From Crystallibacter permensis (GTDB lineage Bacteria > Actinomycetota > Actinomycetes > Actinomycetales > Micrococcaceae): a stretch of DNA of 64,000 bases. The stretch lies in assembly GCF_025960875.1 (NCBI RefSeq), contig NZ_JAODLR010000001.1:434001-498000 (forward strand), read 5' to 3'. Shown here piece by piece: positions 8,489 to 17,640 of this stretch. A program made the position numbers and the translations under genes. Numbering within the stretch: position 1 is the first letter of the stretch; the number at the start of each line of letters is the position of its first letter. The notes below the pieces were generated by a model, which saw only the letters and a list, made by a program, of their open reading frames with translations, did not search any database and was not told the DNA's origin.

Positions 8489-9487
8489 ATGATCGAGGCA
8501 CACGGCCTGGTCAAGGTGTACGGCAAGAAACCCGCCGTACAGGGCATCTCCTTCACCGTGCAGCCGGGCAAAGTCACCGGCTTCCTGGGCCCGAACGGCG
8601 CGGGCAAGTCCACCACCATGCGGATGATCATGGGGCTGGACCGGCCCACCAGCGGCGACGTCAAGGTGAACGGCAAGCACTACGCCGCGCACAAGGCGCC
8701 GCTGCGCGAAGTCGGCGCGCTGCTGGACGCCAAGGCGGTCCACAGCTCCCGCAGTGCCTACAACCATCTGCGCGCGATGGCCGCCACGCACGGGATCCCC
8801 ACGAAGCGCGTGCAGGAGGTCATCGACCTGACCGGCCTCGGCGCCGTCGCGAAGAAGCGCGTGGGCGGCTTCTCGCTCGGCATGGGCCAGCGGCTCGGCA
8901 TCGCCGCCGCGCTGCTGGGAGATCCGCAGACCATCATCCTGGACGAGCCCGTCAACGGACTCGATCCCGAAGGCGTGCTCTGGGTCCGCAACCTGGTCCG
9001 CTCGCTCGCCGCCGAAGGCCGCACCGTGTTCCTCTCCTCGCACTTGATGAGCGAAATGGCGCAGACCGCGGACCATCTGCTGGTGATCGGCCGCGGCAAG
9101 ATCATTGCCGATGCCAGTATGCAGGACTTCCTGAACGGCCAGAACCTGGTGCGCTCGCGCGTCCGGACGGACAACCCGGAGGCCCTGATCCGCGCGCTCG
9201 CCGCTCACGGCGTCAGTGTGGACACCCGCGACGCGGCGCTGCTGGAGATCACCGGCGTCGACCCCCGCGACATCGCCCGGGCCGCCTTGGAACAGCAGGT
9301 CCTGGTTTACGAACTGACCCCGCTGCAGGCTTCGCTGGAAGAGGTCTACATGGACCTGACCAAGGACGAAGTGGAATACCACTCGCAGAACATCGACACC
9401 CAGCCCGCGCTTCTAGAACAGTCAGGACAGCCGGCGCTGCCGGCCGAACTGGCTCCCGCGGGCACCACCGGCCGGGAAGGAAAGTAA
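8489..9487 (+). CDS. ABC transporter ATP-binding protein (ABC-2 exporter)
   Basis: 332 residues behind a ribosome site AAGGA. Walker A GPNGAGKST lies at 34-42. The signature region is GGFSLGMGQRLG, the divergent form typical of BcrA/CcmA-like ATPases, and Walker B is TIILDEPVNGLDPEG. A C-terminal extension of about 100 residues (after about 230) probably mediates dimer or permease contacts. It powers the membrane protein encoded four bases downstream. The next two genes encode a sensor kinase and response regulator, so this is a four-gene sense-and-export operon of the bacitracin/antimicrobial peptide type. The substrate is unknown. Confidence 0.9.
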   Translation: MIEAHGLVKVYGKKPAVQGISFTVQPGKVTGFLGPNGAGKSTTMRMIMGLDRPTSGDVKVNGKHYAAHKAPLREVGALLDAKAVHSSRSAYNHLRAMAATHGIPTKRVQEVIDLTGLGAVAKKRVGGFSLGMGQRLGIAAALLGDPQTIILDEPVNGLDPEGVLWVRNLVRSLAAEGRTVFLSSHLMSEMAQTADHLLVIGRGKIIADASMQDFLNGQNLVRSRVRTDNPEALIRALAAHGVSVDTRDAALLEITGVDPRDIARAALEQQVLVYELTPLQASLEEVYMDLTKDEVEYHSQNIDTQPALLEQSGQPALPAELAPAGTTGREGK

Positions 9488-9491
9488 GGCC

Positions 9492-10337
9492 ATGAGCACT
9501 GCAACCATGAACAAGCCGGCCCACGCTACTGGCAGCGGCGTAAACTTCGCCCGGTCCCTGCACTCCGAGTGGATCAAGTTCACCACCCTGCGCTCCACCT
9601 GGATCCTGCTGGCCACCACGATCGTGGTGATGATCGGCATCGGACTGCTCGGTGCCTGGGGCATGGGCTCCGGCATGGAGTCCATCCGCGAGAGCGGGCA
9701 GGACCCGGCCGCCATGGGGATGGACGAGTCCATGCTGTACATGATGGCCACCGGCGGCATCGACTTCGGTCAGCTGATCATCGGCGCCCTGGGCGTGCTG
9801 CTGATCGCCTCCGAATACTCCACCGGCATGATCCGCTCCACCATGACCGCCGTACCGGGCCGCCTGTCCCCGCTGGCAGCCAAGGCCGTCGTCGTTGCCG
9901 CGGTAGCCGCCGTCGTCGGTATTGTCTCCAGCTTCGCCACGTACTTCCTCAGCCAGCCCATCCTGGCCAGCTACGGACTGGACTACGGGCTGGACGTGGA
10001 GAACTTCGTGCAGTCGCTGCTGCTCTCCGGTGTCTACCTGGCCCTGGTGGCCCTGATGGGCCTGGCCGTGGGGTCGCTGCTGCGCAACAGCGCCGGCGGG
10101 ATCGTCACGCTGGTGGCCCTGCTGCTGGTGCTGCCGATTGTGGCGAGTATCCTCCAGTTCGACTGGATCCAGGACGGCGTGGTTCCGTACCTGCCCTCCA
10201 ACGCCGGCCGCCAAATGCTGGCGCTGGAGATTGCCGACGGCGACCTGACCCAACTGCAGGGCGGCCTGGTGATGGCAGCCTGGACCGCAGTGCTGCTCGC
10301 CGCCGCCGCGGTGACCACCAAGTCCCGGGACGTCTAG
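9492..10337 (+). CDS. ABC-2 type permease
   Basis: 281 residues with six hydrophobic segments: STWILLATTIVVMIGIGLLG near the N-terminus, then pairs around 100, 140-160, 180-215 and 250-270. After the first segment comes an extracytoplasmic loop rich in Met (GMGSGMESIRESGQDPAAMG). It contains the ABC-2 motif region IASEYSTGMIRSTMTAVPGR. It starts four bases after the ATPase gene and forms the membrane half of the exporter. The kinase gene follows 22 bases downstream. Confidence 0.88.
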   Translation: MSTATMNKPAHATGSGVNFARSLHSEWIKFTTLRSTWILLATTIVVMIGIGLLGAWGMGSGMESIRESGQDPAAMGMDESMLYMMATGGIDFGQLIIGALGVLLIASEYSTGMIRSTMTAVPGRLSPLAAKAVVVAAVAAVVGIVSSFATYFLSQPILASYGLDYGLDVENFVQSLLLSGVYLALVALMGLAVGSLLRNSAGGIVTLVALLLVLPIVASILQFDWIQDGVVPYLPSNAGRQMLALEIADGDLTQLQGGLVMAAWTAVLLAAAAVTTKSRDV

Positions 10338-10359
10338 GCCCGGGGATAAGCTCACCAGC

Positions 10360-11619
10360 ATGAGCACACAGACTTCAGCGAGGGAGGCGGCGGAGCGAAC
10401 GGCCGCCGTCTCCTTCGCTGAGATATCTTCCAAGCGGCGGGGACCTTTCCGCCGCTATTTCCATGCCCACCCGGTGGCGATGGACTGGCTGCTGGTCGTG
10501 GCCAACTTCCTGTTCGGCCTGGGCAACGCGATCTACAGCATCGGCATCGGCGAATGGCTGCCGCTGGTCCTGCTTGTGGGAGCCTCTACCGCGCTGGTCT
10601 TCCGCCGGCATTTCCCCTGGCTGGTACTGGCGGCCATTGTCGTCGGGGACGTGCTGACCGTGCTGTTCACCAGTACCGGCAGCAGTTCGATCGGCATGTG
10701 GCTGGCCATTTATACCGTTGCCACCACCGTGCGGGCGCTGCACGCGCTGGTGGCGGCCGTCCTCGCCGGGGCCCCGCTGCTGGTCGCCATGGCCTTCAAA
10801 ATGCCGGCGGAAATCGCCGAAAGCATCGCCTCCGGAGAGCTGCCGCCCTACATCGGGCTGATCTCCGGCGTCGTCATTCTGTTGTTCAACGTTATTGCCG
10901 CCGGCATCGGAATCACCGTCCGGCGCGACCGGCACCACGAGGAGGAGCTGCGCCGCTGGGCCGCCGACAATGCCCTGCTGGCCTCGGCCAATGAACGCAC
11001 CCGGATCGCGCGGGAAATGCACGACGTGGTGGCCCATTCCTTGTCGGTGATGATCGCGCTCTCGGACGGCGCCGCCGTCGTCGTTAAAAAGGATCCGGGC
11101 CGGGCCGCGGACGTGCTCGACCAGCTCTCCGTCACCGGCCGCACCGCGCTCGCCGACATGCGCCGGGTGCTGGGCGTCCTGCGCGACGACGCCCAGCCGG
11201 CCGCACCGCTGGAGCCGGCCGGGAGCGAGCTGATGGAGCTGATCGAAGGCTTCCGCGCCGCCGGCCTGCCGCTGCGCGTGGTCACCAGCGGGCCGGTGCT
11301 GCCCGAAGACCGGAACTTCAAGCTGACCGTGTACCGGATTGTGCAGGAATCGCTGACCAACGTGCTGCGCTATGCCCGCGGCCTGAGTGAGGTGAAGGTG
11401 GACATCACCCGCGCCGGCTCGGTGGTAAATATCCGCGTGACGGACGACGGGCACGCCCCGGCGTCCGTGAAGTCCCTGGGGGCCGGGCAGGGCATTACCG
11501 GCATGCGAGAACGCGCGGCGATTTACCACGGCACGGTTGACTGCGGTCCGCGACCCAATGGTGGTTGGATGGTTGAAGCAACGTTGGACTGGCCGGGGGA
11601 GGAGCCTGCACATGGCTGA
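10360..11619 (+). CDS. Sensor histidine kinase (NarL/LiaS type)
   Basis: 419 residues. About five to six membrane segments (45-185) form a short sensor without a large outside domain. They are followed by a HisKA_3 dimerisation domain with the phospho-acceptor His221 in REMHDVVAHS and an HATPase_c domain (VTDDGHAPASVKSLGAGQGI). It phosphorylates the response regulator encoded next, whose gene overlaps by eight bases. A TAAGCT hexamer seven bases before the ATG suggests an additional leaderless promoter inside the operon. Such kinases usually sense envelope stress or peptides exported by the adjacent ABC transporter. Confidence 0.88.
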   Translation: MSTQTSAREAAERTAAVSFAEISSKRRGPFRRYFHAHPVAMDWLLVVANFLFGLGNAIYSIGIGEWLPLVLLVGASTALVFRRHFPWLVLAAIVVGDVLTVLFTSTGSSSIGMWLAIYTVATTVRALHALVAAVLAGAPLLVAMAFKMPAEIAESIASGELPPYIGLISGVVILLFNVIAAGIGITVRRDRHHEEELRRWAADNALLASANERTRIAREMHDVVAHSLSVMIALSDGAAVVVKKDPGRAADVLDQLSVTGRTALADMRRVLGVLRDDAQPAAPLEPAGSELMELIEGFRAAGLPLRVVTSGPVLPEDRNFKLTVYRIVQESLTNVLRYARGLSEVKVDITRAGSVVNIRVTDDGHAPASVKSLGAGQGITGMRERAAIYHGTVDCGPRPNGGWMVEATLDWPGEEPAHG

Positions 11620-12364
11620 GGAAAGCACTGAATCAACTGCACCAACTGAAGCAACGGAGCCGGCGGCACCGAACGGTCCCATCCGGGTGCTGCTGGTCGA
11701 TGACCAGCCTCTGCTGCGCATGGGATTCCGCCTGATCCTCGAAGGCGAGGACGACGTCGAGATTGCCGGCGAGGCGTCCAACGGCGCGGAAGCGTTGGAG
11801 CTGGTCCGGACACTGGAGCCGGACGTGGTGCTGATGGACGTGCGCATGCCAGTGCTGGACGGGATCGAGGCAACCCGGCAGATCACCGAGGCCGGACTGT
11901 GTGCCCGGATCATCATCCTGACCACGTTCGACCTGGACGAATATGCCTTCGCCGGGCTGCGGGCCGGGGCCAGCGCCTTCCTGCTCAAGGACGTGGCGCC
12001 GGACGAACTGGTCCATGCCGTTCGGCTGGTGGCCAGCGGGGACGCTGTGGTGGCACCGCGGGTAACGCAGCGGTTGCTGGAAACGTACGTCCGGGCACTG
12101 CCGCCGGATGCCGGCCCCGCCGTGGCGCCGCAGCGGGACCCGCTGCTCGATGACCTCACGCCGCGGGAGCTCGAAGTGCTGTCCGCGATCGCCGAGGGGC
12201 TGTCCAACGCGGAGATCGCGCACAAGTTCTTCCTCTCCGAGGCCACGGTCAAGACGCATGTCCGGCGGATCCTGAGCAAGCTGCACCTGCGTGACCGGGT
12301 GCAGGCCGTGGTCTACGCGTATGAGACAGGCCTGGTGGTCCCGAGCCAGGGGCTGGATTACTGA
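11612..12364 (+). CDS. Response regulator, LuxR/NarL family
   Basis: 250 residues. The start at ATG 11612 (not the upstream codon at 11537) is set by GGAGGAG a few bases before. Residues 24-140 are a receiver domain with acidic pair VDDQ and phospho-acceptor Asp76 in VVLMDVRMP. After an acidic linker the C-terminus (about 178-240) is a LuxR helix-turn-helix (LTPRELEVLSAIAEGLSNAE). It has an unusual 22-residue Thr/Glu/Ala-rich N-terminal tail. It pairs with the kinase and probably binds the 18-bp palindrome at 8356-8373. Confidence 0.9.
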   Translation: MAEESTESTAPTEATEPAAPNGPIRVLLVDDQPLLRMGFRLILEGEDDVEIAGEASNGAEALELVRTLEPDVVLMDVRMPVLDGIEATRQITEAGLCARIIILTTFDLDEYAFAGLRAGASAFLLKDVAPDELVHAVRLVASGDAVVAPRVTQRLLETYVRALPPDAGPAVAPQRDPLLDDLTPRELEVLSAIAEGLSNAEIAHKFFLSEATVKTHVRRILSKLHLRDRVQAVVYAYETGLVVPSQGLDY

Positions 12365-12463
12365 TCCTGAACGGGCCTTGCGCTGCTGCCCCAACCTTTT
12401 CCCATCCGTTTCGCGCCGGTCCCGGGATAAGGTGGCCTTCTACTAAAAGAGGTGTTGGGGGAC

Positions 12464-12880
12464 ATGAATCTGGAAGAGCTGGATGAGCGGGTCCACGAGG
12501 AAGACGGTGAATCCGCCGCGGGTAAGACCCGCTCGGTTGGACGGAACCTCGCGGCCGCCCTGGGTTTCACTTTCGTGGCCCTCGCCGTCGTCGCGGTGCT
12601 CGCCGTGGTGGTGATGAACCACCTTGCCTACCTGAACTCGGCCACCGAACAGTCCAAAATCAGTGCCACTGCCTATCTGGACAGCCAGCTGCTGAGCAGT
12701 TACGAGATCACGCAGGCCGCCCGGATCGAGAAGCTGGACCAGTTGTCTGTCGTGGAGGTCACCACGGACTTCGATACGGGCTATGGCGACGCCGGCACCG
12801 CCGTCGTCACGGTTGGCTGCGAGAAGTGGTGGGTCCAGCGTTGCGAAGTGGTCGACGTTTCCGGCTTGCCCGGCCGCTGA
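12464..12880 (+). CDS. Single-pass membrane protein, 138 aa, unknown function
   Basis: I start at ATG 12464 (MNLEELDERVHEEDGESAAG); an in-frame TTG at 12452 is too close to its purine-rich site. An acidic cytoplasmic head of about 28 residues is followed by one membrane helix (about 35-58, FTFVALAVVAVLAVVVM) and an extracytoplasmic domain of about 80 residues with two Cys (VGCEKWWVQRCEV) that could form a disulfide. No known family is recognised. It ends before a terminator at 13001-13024, so it is separate from the ribosomal protein operon. Confidence 0.6.
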   Translation: MNLEELDERVHEEDGESAAGKTRSVGRNLAAALGFTFVALAVVAVLAVVVMNHLAYLNSATEQSKISATAYLDSQLLSSYEITQAARIEKLDQLSVVEVTTDFDTGYGDAGTAVVTVGCEKWWVQRCEVVDVSGLPGR

Positions 12881-13000
12881 TCGGCCGCTGACCGCCCGGC
12901 TGTGGAGGACAAGTCGACCGTGCCTGCGCCGGCCTTGGAACCGCGCCAATCCGCGGATTAACTCCCGGGACCACCTGTCCGGTAAGCTTGATGAGTCCGT

Positions 13001-13024
13001 GCTGGCACTGCCACCGGCTTTTTT
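13001..13024 (+). terminator. Rho-independent terminator
   Basis: A short GC stem (GCTGG/CCGGC with one G-U pair) around an 8-base loop is followed directly by six T. It would end the transcript of the small membrane protein before the rpsF promoter region. Confidence 0.6.
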
Positions 13025-13087
13025 CTGTGAGAATAACCAAAACACCCGAAAGAGTCTGCGGTGGTTCTGCGGCCGGACAACGCAATA

Positions 13088-13140
13088 GAACCTCCTGTTA
13101 CGGAAATACCGTGACCGTCTAGCCCAAAGGAGGTGGGTTC
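13088..13140 (+). promoter_or_regulatory. rpsF leader hairpin, candidate S6:S18 autoregulatory element
   Basis: An inner stem GTTACGG/CCGTGAC (13097-13103 with 13109-13115, loop AAATA) is enclosed by GAACC-TCCT (13088-13096), which can pair with AGGA (13128-13131) and GGTTC (13136-13140). The outer pairing covers the AAAGGAGG ribosome site of rpsF. The unpaired side includes CCG. Leaders of rpsF in many bacteria bind the S6:S18 complex through a hairpin with a CCG element, so feedback control is plausible. Confidence 0.45.
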
Positions 13141-13143
13141 ACA

Positions 13144-13449
13144 ATGCGTGCTTATGAACTGATGGTAATCATCGACCCCGAGGTCGAAGAGCGTACCGTA
13201 GAGCCTCAGCTCGACAAGTTCCTCAACGTCATCCGCACCGACGGTGGCACCGTCGACAAGGTCGATATCTGGGGACGCCGCCGTCTTGCCTACGACATCA
13301 AGAAGAAGTCCGAAGGCATCTACGCAGTGGTTAACTTCACCGCTACCCCCGCAACCGCAGCTGAGCTTGACCGTCAGCTTGGTCTGAACGAGACCATCCT
13401 GCGCACCAAGATCATCCGCCCGGAGGAGCAGAAGATCTCCGCTGAGTAA
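13144..13449 (+). CDS. rpsF: 30S ribosomal protein S6
   Basis: 101 residues, start ATG behind a near-perfect AAAGGAGG. The sequence begins [20 protein letters not shown] and continues with the S6 core [20 protein letters not shown] and the C-terminal [18 protein letters not shown]6 forms a heterodimer with S18 on the platform of the small subunit. It is the first gene of the conserved rpsF-ssb-rpsR-rplI operon. Codon use is noticeably more biased than in neighbours, as expected for a highly expressed gene. Probably controlled by the leader hairpin just upstream. Confidence 0.98.
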   Translation: MRAYELMVIIDPEVEERTVEPQLDKFLNVIRTDGGTVDKVDIWGRRRLAYDIKKKSEGIYAVVNFTATPATAAELDRQLGLNETILRTKIIRPEEQKISAE

Positions 13450-13545
13450 TTTCAGTATTGATCTTCGGAGCCTTACCGGCTCCACTCTTCAGAACGCAGA
13501 ACCGCGGACATTAACATTCCGCGGATCAGGACATCAGGAGGCAGT

Positions 13546-14103
13546 ATGGCAGGCGAAACCGTAATCACCGTCGTTGGTAACCTCACCAACGATCCGGAAC
13601 TCCGGTTCACTCCGTCAGGCTCGGCAGTAGCAAACTTCACCGTTGCTTCCACGCCGCGGACCTTTGACCGCCAGTCCAACGAATGGAAGGACGGGGAAAC
13701 CCTGTTCCTCCGCGCGTCGGTATGGCGTGAGGCTGCAGAGAACGTCGCCGAGACCCTGACCAAGGGCACCCGAGTGCTCGTTCAGGGTCGACTGAAGTCG
13801 CGTTCCTATGAGACCAAAGAGGGCGAAAAGCGCACCGTGATGGAGCTTGAGGTCGACGAAATCGGCCCCTCGCTGCGTTATGCATCCGCAAAGGTCACCC
13901 GCACCCAGCGCTCCGGCGGTGGCCAGGGCGGCTTCGGCGGCGGCAACAGCGGTGGCTTCGGCGGAAACCAGAACCAGGGCTGGGGAGCACCGCAATCCGC
14001 TCCGCAGTCCGCACCCCAGGAAGATCCCTGGGGCGCACCGGCAGGCGGCGGTAACGCCGGCAGCTGGGGCAACGGTCCTGACTCAAACGAACCGCCCTTC
14101 TAA
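13546..14103 (+). CDS. ssb: Single-stranded DNA-binding protein
   Basis: 185 residues after ribosome site AGGAGG. The OB-fold occupies about residues 1-110 ([28 protein letters not shown]-like [18 protein letters not shown]). A Gly/Gln/Asn-rich disordered linker ([18 protein letters not shown]) follows, then the acidic tip DSNEPPF, which recruits partner proteins of the replisome. It covers ssDNA during replication and repair. Placement between rpsF and rpsR is the standard actinobacterial order. Confidence 0.97.
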   Translation: MAGETVITVVGNLTNDPELRFTPSGSAVANFTVASTPRTFDRQSNEWKDGETLFLRASVWREAAENVAETLTKGTRVLVQGRLKSRSYETKEGEKRTVMELEVDEIGPSLRYASAKVTRTQRSGGGQGGFGGGNSGGFGGNQNQGWGAPQSAPQSAPQEDPWGAPAGGGNAGSWGNGPDSNEPPF

Positions 14104-14163
14104 ATAAAACACCCCATCCCGCAGAAACGTTCTGCGGGCTCCACTAGATAAAGGAGCTCCACG

Positions 14164-14403
14164 ATGGCTAAGGCTGAACTCCGTAAGCCCAAACCAAAGT
14201 CCAACCCCTTGAAGGCCGCTGACGTCACCGTCATCGACTACAAGGACGTAGCATTGCTGCGCAAGTTCATCTCCGACCGCGGAAAGATCCGCGCCCGCCG
14301 CGTTACTGGTGTAACCGTGCAGGAGCAGCGCAAGATCGCACTGGCAATCAAGAACGCCCGCGAAGTTGCTCTGCTGCCTTACTCCGGCGCTGGCCGCGGC
14401 TAA
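14164..14403 (+). CDS. rpsR: 30S ribosomal protein S18
   Basis: 79 residues, start ATG with AAAGGAG upstream. Basic protein with the S18 core [20 protein letters not shown] and [20 protein letters not shown], ending [10 protein letters not shown]. No zinc-ribbon cysteines are present, so it is the zinc-free paralogue form, as is usual for the rpsF-linked copy. It dimerises with S6 in the 30S platform. Confidence 0.97.
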   Translation: MAKAELRKPKPKSNPLKAADVTVIDYKDVALLRKFISDRGKIRARRVTGVTVQEQRKIALAIKNAREVALLPYSGAGRG

Positions 14404-14428
14404 GCGAAGCGAAGAGGAGAGTACAAAC

Positions 14429-14878
14429 ATGGCAAAGCTCATTTTGACCCACGAAGTAACCGGTCTTGGTGCCGCAGGTGACGTCGTCGAGGTAAAGAAC
14501 GGTTACGCCCGTAACTACCTTCTGCCCCGCGGCTTCGCTCTGGCCTGGTCCAAGGGCGGCGAGAAGCAGGTTGAGTCCATCAAGGCTGCCCGTGCAGCCC
14601 GCGAGCACGCTTCCCTGGAAGATGCTCAGGCTCAGGCCCAGTCTCTGTCCGCCAAGCCGGTCAAGCTGACCGTCAAGGCCGGCGAGTCCGGACGCCTGTT
14701 CGGTACCGTCAAGCCCGCCGACGTTGCAGCAGCTGTTGAGGCTGCAGGTCTGGGCGCCATCGACAAGCGCAAGGTTGAACTGCCTGAGCACATCAAGTCG
14801 GTTGGCAAATACCAGGCCAACGTCCGTCTGCACGAGGACGTAGCCGCTGTCATCGACCTTCAGGTCGTTGCAGGCTAA
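14429..14878 (+). CDS. rplI: 50S ribosomal protein L9
   Basis: 149 residues. The start is ATG 14429, 25 bases after rpsR and behind GAAGAGGAG. The upstream frame from 14366 is an extension across rpsR. The N-terminal RNA-binding domain has the conserved [20 protein letters not shown] long connecting helix and C-terminal domain ([20 protein letters not shown]) follow. L9 bridges neighbouring ribosomes and helps maintain the reading frame. Last gene of its operon, closed by the terminator at 14928-14960. Confidence 0.97.
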   Translation: MAKLILTHEVTGLGAAGDVVEVKNGYARNYLLPRGFALAWSKGGEKQVESIKAARAAREHASLEDAQAQAQSLSAKPVKLTVKAGESGRLFGTVKPADVAAAVEAAGLGAIDKRKVELPEHIKSVGKYQANVRLHEDVAAVIDLQVVAG

Positions 14879-14927
14879 TAGCCCGATGATTGGTTGATCC
14901 GCTTGCGGTGATGCCGGACATTTGCTG

Positions 14928-14960
14928 AAGGACCTCTGCCCTCACGGGTAGGGGTCCTTT
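14928..14960 (+). terminator. Terminator of the rpsF-rplI operon
   Basis: Stem AAGGACC/GGTCCTT is extended inward by CTGCCC/GGGTAG around loop TCAC, and is followed by a short T-run. It lies 50 bases after the rplI stop. Confidence 0.8.
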
Positions 14961-15062
14961 GCCTTGCCCGGGCGCACTAGCTCACGCTCCCGTCGCCTGG
15001 CGCTTACCCTGCGTTCACGCCCCGGCTACCGACGCGTCAGACCGTTCGGCCACAGTAGGGCC

Positions 15063-16703
15063 ATGCCCGAGATTTCCCGTCGTTCCCTTGTCCTTGGTGC
15101 CTTCGCCGCAGCCGGAACCGTCGCCGCCTCAGGTGCCGCGCCGGCGTCGGCCGTTTCCCGTCCTTCGGCCGGAGGCGTTCCGCTGGTGCGCAAACGGCTG
15201 ACGCTGCCCAGCGGCATCTCTACCGGCGATGTCACCAGCAGGTCCGCAGTCCTCTGGTCCCGTGCCTCCGGCCCCGGCCGCCTGGTCGCCACCCTGCGGA
15301 CAACCGACGACGACGGCCGCGTCTTGCGCGGCAAGGGTGCCTTCGAGCGGGTGCTGCACGGCGGCTGGGCCACCGAGGAATCGGACTTCACGGCGAAGAT
15401 CGACGCGCGCAACCTGCCCTCCGGCAGCCGGTTCCGGTTGTCCCTGCGGTTCGAGGATGAACGCGGTGTGCCCGGCGAAGCCGTTCACGGTTCCTTTACG
15501 ACGGCGGACGGACCGGGTGCGTTCGGCCGCGGGCAGAGCCGGGGCCCCCGGCACCAACGCGGCCAGAGCTTCGTCTGGACGGGTGACACGGCCGGCCAGG
15601 GCTGGGGCATCAACGAAGAGATCGGCGGCATGCTCGGCTACCGGGCCATGCACGAGACCCGCCCCGACTTCTTTATCCACTGCGGCGATACCATTTACGC
15701 CGACGGCCCTATCTCGGCCGAAGTCACGGAGCCGGACGGCCGGATCTGGAAGAACCTCGTGACCGAGGAAGTCTCCAAGGTCGCCGAAACCCTGAACGAA
15801 TACCGCGGGCGCCACCGCTACAACATGATGGATGCGAACCTGCGTGCCATGTACGCGGAGGTGCCGGTGATCGCGCAGTGGGATGACCACGAGACGCACA
15901 ACAACTGGTGGCACGGCGAGGTCATCGACGACCCGCGCTACACCGTCCGCGACATCGATACGCTTGCCGCCCGCGGCCGGCAGGCCTGGCAGGAGTACAT
16001 GCCGATCACAGACAGCCGCGCCACGAGGAAGGGCACCACAGGCTTCGAACCAGCGCGGATCTACCGCAAGATCGAGCGCGGGCCGCAGCTGGACATTTTC
16101 GCGCTGGACATGCGCACCTACAAAGGCGAAAACACCGCCGGGCTGGAACAAAAAGCCACCAGCATCCTCGGCGAAGAGCAGCTCCAGTGGCTGATCCACG
16201 AGGTGAAGAAGTCCAAGGCCACGTGGAAAGTCATCTCGGCCGACCTGCCGCTGGGCATCATCGTTCCGGACGGCAAGGCACAGGAGAGCATTGCCAACAA
16301 CAACGACGACGCTCCGCTGGGCCGCGAACTGGAACTGGCCAGGCTGCTCAAGGCCTTCAAGGACAACCGCATCAAGAACGTCGTCTGGGTGACCGCGGAT
16401 GTCCACTACTGCGCCGCGCACCACTACGCGCCGGAGCGGGCAGCGTTCAAGGACTTCGACCCGTTCTGGGAATTCGTCGCAGGACCCATCAACGCCGGCG
16501 GCTTCGGGCCCAACGAGATGGACCTGACCTTCGGCCCCGAGGTCGTGTTTTCACAGGCGGGCTACACCAACCAGTCGCCGCGGACGGGAGAGTCCCAGTT
16601 TTTCGGCCACGTGGAGCTCGACGGCGAGGACGCCTTCACGGTGAGCCTGCGCAATGCCCGGGGCACTGCCCTGTGGAGCAAAACCCTCCACCCGGAACGC
16701 TGA
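15063..16703 (+). CDS. phoD: Alkaline phosphatase D family protein (PhoD), Tat-exported
   Basis: 546 residues from ATG 15063. The upstream codon at 14964 would put about 33 extra residues before the export signal. The N-terminus MPEISRRSLVLGAFAAAGTV is a twin-arginine signal with cleavage near ASA. Next comes an N-terminal Fn3-like PhoD domain (about 40-145), then the metallophosphatase core with HCGDTIYADGP, WDDHETHNNW and a later VTADVHYCAAHHY. PhoD uses Ca2+ and Fe3+ to release phosphate from mono- and diesters outside the cell. No Pho box is obvious. A short hexamer CACAGT lies six bases before the ATG. Confidence 0.88.
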   Translation: MPEISRRSLVLGAFAAAGTVAASGAAPASAVSRPSAGGVPLVRKRLTLPSGISTGDVTSRSAVLWSRASGPGRLVATLRTTDDDGRVLRGKGAFERVLHGGWATEESDFTAKIDARNLPSGSRFRLSLRFEDERGVPGEAVHGSFTTADGPGAFGRGQSRGPRHQRGQSFVWTGDTAGQGWGINEEIGGMLGYRAMHETRPDFFIHCGDTIYADGPISAEVTEPDGRIWKNLVTEEVSKVAETLNEYRGRHRYNMMDANLRAMYAEVPVIAQWDDHETHNNWWHGEVIDDPRYTVRDIDTLAARGRQAWQEYMPITDSRATRKGTTGFEPARIYRKIERGPQLDIFALDMRTYKGENTAGLEQKATSILGEEQLQWLIHEVKKSKATWKVISADLPLGIIVPDGKAQESIANNNDDAPLGRELELARLLKAFKDNRIKNVVWVTADVHYCAAHHYAPERAAFKDFDPFWEFVAGPINAGGFGPNEMDLTFGPEVVFSQAGYTNQSPRTGESQFFGHVELDGEDAFTVSLRNARGTALWSKTLHPER

Positions 16704-16737
16704 GCGGCCCGAACGCCGACCCTAGTAGGCTACCGAC

Positions 16738-17577
16738 GTGAGTACCCACGCGTTTTCCCAGGTTGATGTCTTCACCACCGGTCCAGGAACCGGCAACCCG
16801 CTGGCGGTGGTCGGCGGGGCCGAAGATCTCTCCACCGAGCAGATGCAGCGCTTCGCGAACTGGACCAACCTTTCCGAGACCACCTTCCTGCTGGTGCCGA
16901 CGCAGCCCGGGGCCGATTACCGGGTGCGGATCTTCACGCCGAGCGAGGAGCTGCCCTTCGCCGGACATCCGACCCTGGGCAGCGCTGCCGTCTGGCTGCA
17001 GGACGGCGGCAGTCCGCAGAGTGCTGCCAGCCTCGTCCAGGAATGCGAAGCCGGCCTGATCAACCTCAAGAACGACGGCGGCCGGCTGGCCTTCGCTGCC
17101 CCGCCACGGGTCCGTACGGGTGAGCTGCCGGAGGAAAATGTTGAGCGGATCTGTGCCGCGCTGGGGCTGGAGCGCTCCGCCGTCGTCCGGCATCAGTGGG
17201 CGGACAACGGCCCCCGCTGGCAGGCGCTCCAGCTCACGGATGCCCAGGCGGTGCTCGCGGTGGAGCCGGACTACGCCGCTCTTGCTCCCTTCGGCGTCGG
17301 GCTTATTGGTGCCTATCCGGAGGGCAGCGAGGTCGATTTCGAGGTCCGCGGCCTGATGGGCTTCGAGGCGGTTCCTGCCGAAGACCCGGCAACGGGGAGC
17401 CTGAATGCTGCGCTGGCGCAGTGGCTGATCGGCGAGGGCGCCGCTCCGGCGAGTTATGCCGTCAGGCAAGGGTCGAGGCTGGGCCGGGATGCGCGGCTGC
17501 ACGTCCGGGCCGAAGGCGGAGACGTGTGGGTCGGTGGCGACGTGCGCACCGTCATCCGCGGCACCGTGGATCTGTAG
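16738..17577 (+). CDS. PhzF family isomerase
   Basis: 279 residues from GTG 16738, which lies exactly six bases after a TAGGCT -10 box (16726-16731), a leaderless arrangement. PhzF hallmarks are FTTGPGTGNPLAVV at the N-terminus, the catalytic Glu in NLSETTFLL, and PSEELPFAGHPTLGSA. The second half repeats the diaminopimelate-epimerase-like fold, with EDPATGSLNAALAQWL. Most members outside phenazine clusters are isomerases of unknown substrate, and no phenazine genes are here. Confidence 0.88.
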   Translation: MSTHAFSQVDVFTTGPGTGNPLAVVGGAEDLSTEQMQRFANWTNLSETTFLLVPTQPGADYRVRIFTPSEELPFAGHPTLGSAAVWLQDGGSPQSAASLVQECEAGLINLKNDGGRLAFAAPPRVRTGELPEENVERICAALGLERSAVVRHQWADNGPRWQALQLTDAQAVLAVEPDYAALAPFGVGLIGAYPEGSEVDFEVRGLMGFEAVPAEDPATGSLNAALAQWLIGEGAAPASYAVRQGSRLGRDARLHVRAEGGDVWVGGDVRTVIRGTVDL

Positions 17578-17640
17578 GGCAAGACTTGCGGCGCCGGGGG
17601 CGATTGGCCCTGCTGCGGTCCGGCACAGGACAATAGGCTG

